A DNA stretch of 8,331 nt, taken from Anaerolineales bacterium (lineage in GTDB: Bacteria > Chloroflexota > Anaerolineae > Anaerolineales > UBA4823). Location: positions 1-8,331 of the forward strand of contig JAQUAE010000035.1 in NCBI GenBank assembly GCA_028687395.1. The letters are read 5' to 3'. The position numbers and the translations under genes are program-made. Positions 1 through 7,067 of the stretch are shown piece by piece (the first letter of the stretch is position 1; every line of letters starts with the position of its first letter). Under the pieces are notes generated by a model. The model searched no databases and had not been told where the DNA came from. It saw only the letters and a list, made by a program, of their open reading frames with translations.

Positions 1-1109
<1,109 letters not shown>

Positions 1110-1161
1110 TGGCGCCCAGGCTACGGCGATTTTCCTACGGGTCAATGTCCGTTGTTAAATA

Positions 1162-1197
1162 CAACAAGGCTGTCTCACGACAGCCTTGTTGCGTTTT
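1162..1197. terminator. Bidirectional hairpin terminator between gnd and the cold-shock gene
   Basis: A perfect 13-bp inverted repeat (arms 1162-1174 and 1179-1191, loop TCAC) lies 52 bp after the gnd stop and 22 bp beyond the stop of the convergent cold-shock gene. Reading rightwards the stem is followed by CG and four T residues, a short but plausible U-tract. Reading leftwards it is followed by the less uniform TATTTAAC. The position between two convergent stop codons and the perfect stem support a shared intrinsic terminator. It is more convincing for gnd than for the cold-shock gene. A small GTTGT/ACAAC inverted repeat (1151-1165) overlaps its left base and could form only as an alternative. 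Confidence 0.85.
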
Positions 1198-1213
1198 GCG
1201 AATGGGTGTCAGC

Positions 1214-1426
1214 TTATGATAGCGGCACTACGTTCGCGGCCTGCAAGCCCTTGGGACCTTCCTCAATCGAGAACTCCACCTTCTGGTCCTTCACTAGCTT
1301 GCGGTAGCCATCTGTCTGAATGGCGGTGTAGTGGACGAAGACGTCCTCACCGTCGTCCCGCCCCAAAAAGCCGTAGCCTTTTGCAGCGTTGAACCATTTG
1401 ACAGTGCCAACAATACGTTCACTCAT
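1214..1426 (-). CDS. Cold-shock domain protein (CspA family)
   Basis: A 70-residue single cold-shock domain, a five-stranded OB-fold that binds single-stranded RNA or DNA and acts as an RNA chaperone in the cytoplasm. The protein starts MSERIVGTVKWFN. It carries RNP1 as KGYGFL (residues 16-21) and RNP2 as DVFVHY (28-33), followed by the usual HYTAIQTDGYRKL segment and the acidic EFSIEEGPKGLQA strand. Length equals the family norm. The ATG complement is at 1424-1426 with a GGAG Shine-Dalgarno (complement of 1435-1438) 8 nt upstream, so the start is well supported. It is monocistronic, convergent with gnd and divergent from the reductase gene. A leader of about 105 nt between the proposed promoter and the ATG is like that of many csp genes and suggests post-transcriptional control, though cold induction cannot be read from sequence. 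Which csp paralogue it is cannot be decided. Confidence 0.96.
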   Translation of the reverse strand: MSERIVGTVKWFNAAKGYGFLGRDDGEDVFVHYTAIQTDGYRKLVKDQKVEFSIEEGPKGLQAANVVPLS

Positions 1427-1440
1427 CTTTCGATCTCCAT

Positions 1441-1479
1441 CTGAACAAGAAATTTCGATGCAGCTTCGCCTTCGTTCAG
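1441..1479 (-). promoter_or_regulatory. Leader hairpin just upstream of the csp ribosome-binding site
   Basis: In the predicted csp leader, CTGAAC (complement of 1474-1479) pairs perfectly with GTTCAG (complement of 1441-1446). The stem extends by AAG/CTT after a bulged G. The hairpin ends two bases before the ATGGAG that holds the Shine-Dalgarno. This placement could make ribosome access depend on temperature or on Csp binding. The structure is visible in sequence; its regulatory role is inference. The loop is long (about 20 nt), so the stem is only moderately stable. Confidence 0.4.
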
Positions 1480-1538
1480 CCTCCGTGGAGTCGGATGTCG
1501 CTTACCTATGGGCGAACAGGCCGCACACAACGAGCGTA

Positions 1539-1567
1539 AGCTTATCATTGATTAATAATCGTGTCAA
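1539..1567 (-). promoter_or_regulatory. Predicted csp promoter
   Basis: On the minus strand a consensus TTGACA (complement of 1562-1567) is followed after 17 nt by TAAGCT (complement of 1539-1544), which is preceded by TGA, an extended -10 pattern. The -10 matches the consensus at only three positions, but the perfect -35 and the spacing support it. The start would fall near 1532, giving a leader of about 105 nt before the csp ATG. It lies inside the divergent promoter that reads right. Confidence 0.55.
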
Positions 1568-1575
1568 TGTATAAT
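1548..1575 (+). promoter_or_regulatory. Predicted promoter of the ketopantoate-reductase-family gene
   Basis: TTGATT (1548-1553) and a consensus TATAAT (1570-1575) are separated by 16 bp in an AT-rich island within otherwise GC-rich DNA. Transcription would begin near 1582, giving a leader of about 53 nt to the ATG at 1635. The spacer contains the divergent csp -35 box, so the two promoters physically overlap. Confidence 0.7.
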
Positions 1576-1634
1576 GTTTTTGGACGATATTTTACATTTA
1601 ATTGGATGTCCTGAGTCGAGATCGGGAGGCAGAG

Positions 1635-2570
1635 ATGAGAATAGCGGTGTTTGGTGTGGGCAGTGTCGGCGGTTACTTTGGCGGGCGCCTGGCCGCGGCG
1701 GGCGAAAACGTCACCTTTATTGCCCGAGGCGATACGCTGCGCGCCTTGCGCGCTACGGGCTTGAAGGTGGAAAGCATCCGGGGTGATTTTCTCTTGGATA
1801 AGGTTCAGGTCGAGGAGGCCCCAGCGCGGGTCGGGGAAGTGGACTACGTGATTCTGGGGGTTAAGGCCTGGCAGGTTCCCGAAATAGCCCGGGTGGTCAA
1901 GCCCATGGTCGGCGAGGCCACCTGCGTGTTGCCCTTACAGAACGGGGTGGAGGCGCCCGATCAACTGGCCGCCGAGCTGGGTGTAGAGCACGTATTGGGC
2001 GGCTTGTGCCAGATCTCGGCCATGGTCGTCTCACCGGGGCACATTCGCCATGTGGGTATTGATCCTCTGGTCGTCCTGGGCGAGCTGGACAACCGCCCCA
2101 GCCAGCGTGTGGAGTGCCTGGTGCAGGCTTTTCAACGCAGCGAGGTGCGCGCGGAGGCGTCGGCAGATATCCGCCTGGCGATATGGGAGAAGTTCTTATT
2201 CATCGCCGCTATCGGCGGGGTGGGTGCGGTGACCCGCTCGCCGGTGGGAGTCTTCCGCAGCGTGCCGCAAACGCGTCGTATGCTGGAAGAGGTGATGGCC
2301 GAGACCGTTGCCGTCGCCCAGGCAAAGGGGATAGGTTTGATGGCCGAAGCAGTCAGGAGCAAGCTGGCGTTCATCGATAGTATTTCCCCACAAGTGATCG
2401 CCTCTATGCAGCGGGATATCCAGGCCGAGCAACCTTCAGAGTTGGAGTCGCTGGTTGGGGCAGTGGCGCGCCTGGGCTGCGATTTGGGGGTCTCTACGCC
2501 GGCAAGCGCGCAGCTCTACGCCAGCTTGCTTCCACAGGAGCTGCGTGCCCGCGGCGAACTTACCTTCTAG
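1635..2570 (+). CDS. 2-dehydropantoate 2-reductase family protein (PanE/ApbA fold)
   Basis: A 311-residue NADPH-dependent reductase of the ketopantoate reductase family. The type enzyme reduces 2-dehydropantoate to pantoate for pantothenate/CoA synthesis in the cytosol. The N-terminal Rossmann domain has GVGSVG at residues 7-12 and LQNG with Asn103, the equivalent of E. coli Asn98. The C-terminal helical domain keeps Lys186 (WEKF), Ser257 (ASM) and Glu269, aligning with catalytic Lys176, Ser244 and Glu256 of E. coli PanE. The E. coli substrate-contacting Asn180, Asn184 and Asn194 align with Ile190, Gly194 and Val204 here. The substrate may therefore differ, and I leave the symbol blank. Start: ATG 1635 follows GGGAGG (1624-1629) by 5 nt and begins directly at the Rossmann strand; an upstream TTG at 1602 has no such site. 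It ends on CTAG, shared with the convergent gene. Confidence 0.9.
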   Translation: MRIAVFGVGSVGGYFGGRLAAAGENVTFIARGDTLRALRATGLKVESIRGDFLLDKVQVEEAPARVGEVDYVILGVKAWQVPEIARVVKPMVGEATCVLPLQNGVEAPDQLAAELGVEHVLGGLCQISAMVVSPGHIRHVGIDPLVVLGELDNRPSQRVECLVQAFQRSEVRAEASADIRLAIWEKFLFIAAIGGVGAVTRSPVGVFRSVPQTRRMLEEVMAETVAVAQAKGIGLMAEAVRSKLAFIDSISPQVIASMQRDIQAEQPSELESLVGAVARLGCDLGVSTPASAQLYASLLPQELRARGELTF

Positions 2571-3085
2571 ACAGTCTGCCGGACAATATAACAGCCGTAC
2601 GGGGAGGTTCGCGCCGGATTGGGGCGACGACCGGCCAGCACGGCTTCCACAGCCTGGCGCAGGTAATGTTGCGTGGGGATGCGCTGGCGGAAGGTTACGT
2701 CGTCCAATGCTCCCTGGTAGCGCAAGAATCCCTGGGCGTCGATGACGAAGAGGTGAGGGGTGGTCGCCGCGCCGTAAAGGTCGGCCACCTGCTGGGTGGC
2801 GTCCAGCAGGACGGGGGAGAGCTGCAAGCGCGCCGCTGCCTGGAACAGCAGATCGGGGGATTCATTGGCATTGGGCGCGATGTTCAACACGACCACCTTT
2901 TCCCCCCATTCCTGGCGATAAGCCAGTAGTTGCTCTGCGGCGCGTGCAGCATGCGGGCATTCCGCCGACCAGAAGTGCACCACCCGGACACGGCCGTGAT
3001 AATCGCTCAAGGTGTGGGCGCGTCCCTCCAGGTCGAGCAGGCTGAAATCGGGGGCGGGCTGGTCGTTGGCGATCAAGGTATCCAT
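2567..3085 (-). CDS. Thioredoxin-fold (redoxin/TlpA-like) protein with single active-site cysteine
   Basis: A 172-residue redoxin/AhpC-TSA/TlpA-type protein. It opens with APDFSLLDLEGRAHTLSDYHG, the usual redoxin entry strand, followed by VVHFWSAECPHA, where C43-P-H-A46 replaces the CxxC of thioredoxins. Then come a KVVVLNIAPN strand and TTPHLFVID with the cis-proline (Pro110). One more cysteine, Cys165, lies in the C-terminal SPYGCYIV motif and might serve as a resolving partner. No signal peptide or lipobox is seen, so it is probably cytoplasmic. Start: the ATG at 3083-3085 is where homology begins; GGAGG (complement of 3098-3102) lies 12 nt upstream. Its first 13 nt overlap the end of the beta-propeller gene, so the two are probably co-transcribed and translationally coupled. 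The function may be thiol-peroxidase-like or reductase-like. The family is secure but the substrate is unknown. Confidence 0.88.
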   Translation of the reverse strand: MDTLIANDQPAPDFSLLDLEGRAHTLSDYHGRVRVVHFWSAECPHAARAAEQLLAYRQEWGEKVVVLNIAPNANESPDLLFQAAARLQLSPVLLDATQQVADLYGAATTPHLFVIDAQGFLRYQGALDDVTFRQRIPTQHYLRQAVEAVLAGRRPNPARTSPYGCYIVRQTV

Positions 3086-4476
3086 TGCGGGGCGTATCCT
3101 CCGCTTACCAGTTGCTGGGGTTGGCTGCCGTCGGCGTTGGTCAGCCAGACCTGCGGCGGTTCGGTCATAAGCGTCTGGTTGAAACGGGTGTAAGCGATGG
3201 CCTCTCCGGTGGGGCTCCAGGCGAAGTCGTAGTGGTTGTATTGCGGGTCGTCGGTGAGCTGGCGGGTGTTGCTGCCATCCGCGGCCATCACCCAGAGCTG
3301 CCTGCCCGGCGTCCACCGTTCCTGGTTCAAGTACTTGCGCGCGAAAGCCAGGCGCTTGCCATCCGGTGAGTAAACGGGGAAGGCGTCTTCCAGATAGTCC
3401 ATCAGGCTCAGGTCTTCCAAGGCGCCGTCCGAGAGGTCGTAGCGCATCAGGTGGCTGAAGGGCAGCGGCGCCAGGTCGACGGTGAGGGCCGGGTCGATGG
3501 GGATGGTGGACATTTCCGGGAAGACGAAGAACTTGCCATGGGGGTCCCAGCTACCTGGCAGACCGGTCAGGCTGGCGATTTCCGCCTTCTCACCCTCGCC
3601 GGGGATGGTGAAAATGAAGGCCTCGCGGGCGTAGTTATAGAAGGACAACCAGCCATCCGTCGACCAGAGCGGCGACTGGGTGCGCTGCTCGGGGTCACCG
3701 GCCGGGATGGGCTGGGGAGCTTGCTCATCCCCCCCTGGAACACTCTCCTGGCTCAGGGGCAGCAGCCAGACCTGAACCTGGCCAGTCGCCTGGTTTTGTC
3801 CTAGCTCGACGCGCTCGTAGGCCAGGTAGCGGCCATCCAGCGAGATTTGAGGGGCGTGGCATAGCGCTTGCTCGCAGTTCAAGACCGGGTGGCTTTCTCC
3901 GCTCGAGCGCTCCAGGCGCAGGATGGCGCTGTTGCCTTCGCCGCGCCGCACGCTGTAATAAATTTCTGTGCCCGTGGCGTTGACGTCGAAATCCAGCACC
4001 TCCTCGGTTTCTTCGGTCAGGAGGGTGACCTCCCCCGATTCAGGGTCGATAGTGTAGACATTGGCCGGACCGTCGGAAGGGTACAGGTAAGCCAGCAGTG
4101 GGTTTTCGACCAGGAAGGACCAGCTTTGTTCCCGGCGCGTGGTGAAGGGGAGCCATCCTGCCGCACGTACACCGGCCGCCAGGCGCACCGTGACCTCCGC
4201 TCCATTCGGCCAGGGTTCGTCGGGGGTAAAGACCAGGCTGTTGCCCTCTTGTGAAAACTGGCCTCTCGGGTAAGGATTGATGCTCAAGTGCGAGCGAACG
4301 CTATCCACTCGCATGGGCTGGGAGAAGGTCAGGCGCAGGGAGGTTCCGGCTGAGATGCCAGTCGCATCGGGAGGCGGGGAAATCTCGATCAGGCGAGGGG
4401 TCGCCCATAGGTAGCCTAGCCCTGCTGCTGCCAACCCGCCAAGCAGCAGGAGCGCGACCAGTAAGCCGCGTTTCAT
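3073..4476 (-). CDS. Membrane-anchored Ig-like/TolB-like beta-propeller protein
   Basis: A 467-residue protein predicted to be anchored in the membrane with its bulk outside. Residues 2-4 are basic (KRG after a fashion) and about 5-25 form a hydrophobic helix with no lipobox Cys, so it is a signal anchor or cleavable signal. Residues 28-123 look like a bacterial Ig-like (Big_5) domain: a PPPDATGI-type entry, LRLTFSQPM, and a final WSFLV strand. From about 125 to the end there are WD40-like PD40/TolB repeats, recognised by ISLDGRYLAYER, LWSTDGWLSFY, YSPDGKRLAFAR and WSPTGEAIAYTR, and the protein ends at the last blade (APQWIP). The propeller is a binding scaffold, so no reaction can be assigned. 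Two cysteines (201 and 206) could pair. Start: ATG at 4474-4476 directly precedes the hydrophobic helix and sits 6 nt after a TATAAT, implying a leaderless message. It is first in an operon with the redoxin gene. Confidence 0.85.
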   Translation of the reverse strand: MKRGLLVALLLLGGLAAAGLGYLWATPRLIEISPPPDATGISAGTSLRLTFSQPMRVDSVRSHLSINPYPRGQFSQEGNSLVFTPDEPWPNGAEVTVRLAAGVRAAGWLPFTTRREQSWSFLVENPLLAYLYPSDGPANVYTIDPESGEVTLLTEETEEVLDFDVNATGTEIYYSVRRGEGNSAILRLERSSGESHPVLNCEQALCHAPQISLDGRYLAYERVELGQNQATGQVQVWLLPLSQESVPGGDEQAPQPIPAGDPEQRTQSPLWSTDGWLSFYNYAREAFIFTIPGEGEKAEIASLTGLPGSWDPHGKFFVFPEMSTIPIDPALTVDLAPLPFSHLMRYDLSDGALEDLSLMDYLEDAFPVYSPDGKRLAFARKYLNQERWTPGRQLWVMAADGSNTRQLTDDPQYNHYDFAWSPTGEAIAYTRFNQTLMTEPPQVWLTNADGSQPQQLVSGGYAPQWIP

Positions 4477-4493
4477 GCGGGTATTATACCCGC
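4477..4493. promoter_or_regulatory. Palindrome over the -10 box of the beta-propeller gene
   Basis: GCGGGTATTATACCCGC is a perfect inverted repeat with 8-bp arms and a single central base, immediately upstream of the minus-strand ATG at 4476. Its minus strand contains TATAAT (complement of 4483-4488) in the centre. If this box occupies -12 to -7, the first transcribed base is the A of the ATG. No acceptable -35 is found 16-18 nt upstream. A repressor dimer binding this palindrome would block the promoter, but that role is inference. Confidence 0.55.
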
Positions 4494-4505
4494 GGGAACA
4501 AGCCC

Positions 4506-4533
4506 TTGGCGTCGCCTGTGGTGATGGTAGAAT
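4506..4533 (+). promoter_or_regulatory. Predicted leaderless promoter of the flippase-like gene
   Basis: TTGGCG (4506-4511) and TAGAAT (4528-4533) are 16 bp apart. TGG directly precedes the -10, making a TGnTAGAAT extended -10. The -12 to -7 placement puts the start at about 4540-4541, the A of the ATG at 4541. This favours that ATG over the one at 4532, which overlaps the -10 box itself. No Shine-Dalgarno is visible before either ATG. Confidence 0.55.
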
Positions 4534-4540
4534 GAGCCGC

Positions 4541-5560
4541 ATGCGACGATGGCAATTCTGGCTTGGGGTGGGGATTAGCGCTTTATTCCTGTACCTGTTC
4601 CTGCGTGACGTGGATTTCGAACGTTTGTGGGAGGAGATCCGCCTGGCCAACTACTGGTGGATTTTGCCCGGCGTGGCGGTATATTTCGTGGCGTTGTGGG
4701 TGCGCGCCTGGCGTTGGCACTACCTGCTGCGCCCGGTCAAGCCTATCCCCACCCGCGCCATATTCCCCGTGGTCGCCATCGGTTATGCCGGCAACAATAT
4801 CTTCCCCGCCCGCGCCGGCGAGGTGGTACGGGCGGTGTTGCTCAAACGCAAGGAAGGCGTCTCCATCTCCGCCTCGCTGGCCACCATCCTCGTCGAACGC
4901 GTGTTTGATGGCGTGGTCATGCTGGCTTTCGTGTTCGTCAACCTGGCTGAGCTGACCCGTCTCTCGAATTTTCACCTCTCCATTGGCAGCCTGCGAGTCA
5001 GCATTCAGGACGTGGCGCTGTGGGGCAGCGCGGTCTTCTTTGGAGCGCTGGCTGTCTTCCTTGTAGGAGCGATGTTTCCTGACCAGACCATGCGCCTGGT
5101 GAGGTGGGGGGTGCAGCGCCTTTTCCCCTCCCGCCTGCAGGAGACGGCGCTCAACCTGAGCGAGCGCTTCTTGCAGGGCCTGGCGTCCTTGCGCTCACCG
5201 CAAGAGGCGCTCATGGTGTTTCTTACCTCGTTGGTCATTTGGCTGCTGGAGACGGTCAAGTACTGGTTCGTGATGCACGCTTTTCGCTTCTCGGTCAGCT
5301 TTTTTGCCTTGATGTTAATGAACGGGGTGGTGAACCTTGCCACGACCATCCCCTCCGCGCCGGGTTACCTGGGCACCTTTGACGCCCCCGGTGTGGCGGT
5401 GCTCGTGGCGTATGGTGTGGATACCTCGCTGGCAGCCGGCTACACACTGGTGCTGCACGGTGCGCTGTGGTTTCCGGTCACTGCCTTGGGGTTGTATTAC
5501 ATGTGGCGCGAGGGCGTGAAGTGGGGGGAGATGGTGGATAACCTCAAAGGTGAAGCATGA
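4541..5560 (+). CDS. Flippase-like / LPG-synthase transmembrane-domain membrane protein
   Basis: A 339-residue multispanning inner-membrane protein of the lysylphosphatidylglycerol-synthase TM region / UPF0104 family. It corresponds to the membrane domain of MprF without the aminoacyl-transferase domain. Hydrophobic segments lie roughly at residues 5-22, 40-56, 72-86, 110-136, 157-178, 222-247, 253-272, 283-304 and 305-322. Family hallmarks are the GNNIFPARAGEVVRAVLLKR segment (84-103), followed by an LATILVERVFDG helix, and the late PSAPGYLGTFDAP loop (271-283). Members are thought to move or present lipids or polyprenyl-linked sugars, but the substrate here is unknown. The ATG at 4541 is chosen from the promoter position; ATG 4532 (three residues longer) or ATG 4475 would lengthen the N-terminus with charged, unconserved residues. 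The stop overlaps the flavoprotein start as ATGA, so the two are surely co-translated and may act on the same lipid. Confidence 0.88.
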   Translation: MRRWQFWLGVGISALFLYLFLRDVDFERLWEEIRLANYWWILPGVAVYFVALWVRAWRWHYLLRPVKPIPTRAIFPVVAIGYAGNNIFPARAGEVVRAVLLKRKEGVSISASLATILVERVFDGVVMLAFVFVNLAELTRLSNFHLSIGSLRVSIQDVALWGSAVFFGALAVFLVGAMFPDQTMRLVRWGVQRLFPSRLQETALNLSERFLQGLASLRSPQEALMVFLTSLVIWLLETVKYWFVMHAFRFSVSFFALMLMNGVVNLATTIPSAPGYLGTFDAPGVAVLVAYGVDTSLAAGYTLVLHGALWFPVTALGLYYMWREGVKWGEMVDNLKGEA

Positions 5561-6870
5561 GGAAAATGGCTGTCATCGGCGCGGGCTTCGGCGGCCTGGC
5601 CGCCGCTTACGACCTGGCGCGCGCTGGACACCAGGTGACCGTCTTCGAAGCCGCGGATTACGTGGGTGGGCTGGCGTCGGGCTTCAAGGAGCCACATTGG
5701 GATTGGTGGGTGGAAAAGTATTACCACCACTGGTTCGCTACCGACCGGCACATGTTGGGGTTGATCGATGAGCTTGGCTGGCGCGAGCGCGTCCTCTTCC
5801 CCCGGCCCTACACGGTGATGTATTTCAAGGGGCGCTTCTATCCATTTGATTCCTACCTGCACGCCCTGCTTTTCCCCGGTCTGGGGTGGGGGGTGAACAA
5901 GGTGCGCTTCGGCCTGGTCGGCCTGTATCTCAAGCTGACCAACAACTGGCATGCCCTGGAGCACGTGACCGTCGACGCCTGGATGCGACGTTGGGCCGGC
6001 GACCGGGTGTACGAGTTGATGTGGGAGCCGTTGATGATCGGCAAATTCGGCGAGGCGTACGCCCGCCAGGTCAACATGGCCTGGATGTGGGCACGCCTGA
6101 AGGCTCGCACCACCCGCCTGGGTACATTTCAGGGCGGCTTCCAGGCCTTTGCTGACCTCTTCGCTGAACGGTTGCGCCAGATGGGCGTGATCATGCGCCT
6201 CTCCACGTCGGTCGAACGCATCGTTGCCGGGGAGCGCGGCGGCCTGGACCTGGCGGTGGCCGGCCAGCAGGAATGTTTCGACCAGGCGCTTGTCACCACC
6301 TCCCCCAGCTTGTTGCCGCGCATTACGCCTTCCTTGCCTGCCGATTATCTAAAGGGACTTCTCGAGCTGAAGAGCATGGGCGCCGTGGTCATGGTGCTCT
6401 CCCTCAAGCAGCGCCTTTCTCCGCAGGGCTACTATTGGTACAACATCCCCAAGAACGCCGGCTTCCCCTTCCTGGCGCTGGTCGAGCACACCAACCTCGT
6501 CTCACCGCAGCACTTCGGCGGCGAGCACATCGTTTACTGCGGCGATTACCTGGACCCCGACCACGAGTACTTCCGCTTGAGCCAGGACGAGCTGCTGGCG
6601 CGCTTCCTGCCCGCCATTGCCCACCTCAACCCTGCTTTCTCGCCCGAGTGGATCAACCGCACCTGGCTTTTCCGCACCAGCTACGCCCAACCGGTGCCCT
6701 TGCTCGACCACTCGTGCAACATTCCTCCCATCCAGACTCCGCTGGACGGGCTGTATTTTGCCAGTATGAGCCAGGTCTACCCCTGGGATCGCGGCACGAA
6801 CTTTGCCGTCGAGATCGGGCGGCGAGCGGCCGGCTTGATGCTGCAATCACACTCGGCGAATACCGATTAG
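5557..6870 (+). CDS. FAD-dependent oxidoreductase, amine oxidase / UGM-PPOX-like
   Basis: A 437-residue flavoprotein. The N-terminus has the FAD Rossmann signature GAGFGGLAAAYDLARAG (from residue 8) with Glu31 at the end of the second strand to hold the adenosine ribose, then a VGGLASG loop. An aromatic/His-rich segment (47-60, containing EKYYHHWF) follows where related enzymes have a substrate or flavin loop. The GTFQGGFQAFADLF segment (189-202) and the C-terminal LYFASMSQVYPWDRGTNFAVEIGRRAA motif (399-425) are the usual second FAD-binding parts of the protoporphyrinogen oxidase/phytoene desaturase/UDP-galactopyranose mutase group. No signal peptide is present. The reaction is not identifiable: desaturation, isomerisation of a nucleotide sugar, or oxidation of a lipid-linked intermediate are all possible. 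The start ATG at 5557 forms ATGA with the upstream stop; ATG 5566, preceded by GAGG (5559-5562), is an alternative three residues shorter. It is the last gene of the operon. Confidence 0.88.
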   Translation: MRKMAVIGAGFGGLAAAYDLARAGHQVTVFEAADYVGGLASGFKEPHWDWWVEKYYHHWFATDRHMLGLIDELGWRERVLFPRPYTVMYFKGRFYPFDSYLHALLFPGLGWGVNKVRFGLVGLYLKLTNNWHALEHVTVDAWMRRWAGDRVYELMWEPLMIGKFGEAYARQVNMAWMWARLKARTTRLGTFQGGFQAFADLFAERLRQMGVIMRLSTSVERIVAGERGGLDLAVAGQQECFDQALVTTSPSLLPRITPSLPADYLKGLLELKSMGAVVMVLSLKQRLSPQGYYWYNIPKNAGFPFLALVEHTNLVSPQHFGGEHIVYCGDYLDPDHEYFRLSQDELLARFLPAIAHLNPAFSPEWINRTWLFRTSYAQPVPLLDHSCNIPPIQTPLDGLYFASMSQVYPWDRGTNFAVEIGRRAAGLMLQSHSANTD

Positions 6871-6880
6871 CTACTGCGCC

Positions 6881-6892
6881 GTGACGCGTCAC
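6881..6892. repeat. 12-bp perfect palindrome after the flavoprotein gene
   Basis: GTGACGCGTCAC is perfectly self-complementary and lies 10 bp after the TAG stop of the flavoprotein gene. It has no loop and no T-run behind it, so it is a poor intrinsic terminator. It could be a protein-binding site or chance in GC-rich DNA. Confidence 0.4.
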
Positions 6893-7027
6893 TGGCATTG
6901 CCCTCACCTTTATTGGAGACGAACGACGAAGCCCTGCTTCTACACCGCCATCAAAGGCGCGCCGCTTACCAGCCTCATGCCCATCGCTTTCACCATTGGG
7001 GGAATCGTCCTGCTCACCATCGGATAA
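6881..7027 (+). other. Short hydrophobic reading frame, possible gene remnant
   Basis: A 48-codon frame that can begin at GTG 6881 and stops with TAA at 7025-7027. The first half is basic and unremarkable. The second half reads FYTAIKGAPLTSLMPIAFTI and then GGIVLLTIG, like the last membrane helix of a larger protein or a tiny membrane protein. No Shine-Dalgarno precedes the GTG, and the GTG lies inside the palindrome. It may be a decayed 3' end left after a deletion, a real micro-gene, or chance. I do not recognise the family. Confidence 0.2.
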
Positions 7028-7067
7028 TCGCTGCCTCTCTTCAGGAGAAAAGGCTTGCCTTGACCTC

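Noticed and set aside
1602..1634. TTG start giving the reductase 11 extra residues
   Set aside because: The ATG at 1635 has GGGAGG 5 nt upstream and begins exactly at the Rossmann strand; the extra residues are charged and unlike the family.
2571..2640. Terminator after the reductase gene
   Set aside because: No GC stem followed by a T-run was found on either strand near the CTAG junction.
3086..3316. N-terminal extension of the redoxin frame by 77 residues
   Set aside because: The extension is Arg/Pro/Gln-rich, lies wholly inside the beta-propeller coding sequence in another frame, and redoxin similarity begins at the ATG at 3085.
4475..4540. Earlier ATG (4475) for the flippase-like gene
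   Set aside because: It would overlap the divergent gene's start, and the 22 added residues lack family similarity. The promoter-like box lies downstream of it.
4477..4650. Extension of the beta-propeller frame by 58 residues upstream
   Set aside because: It is basic and low-complexity and runs over the divergent gene. The hydrophobic anchor begins at the ATG at 4476, where the promoter also points.
5497..5964. 155-codon minus-strand frame across the flippase/flavoprotein junction
   Set aside because: It is a shadow of two well-supported plus-strand genes, and its translation has no recognisable motif.
6273..6884. 203-codon plus-strand frame within the flavoprotein gene
   Set aside because: Its Arg/Ala/Pro/His-rich translation is typical of an out-of-frame reading of GC-rich coding DNA.
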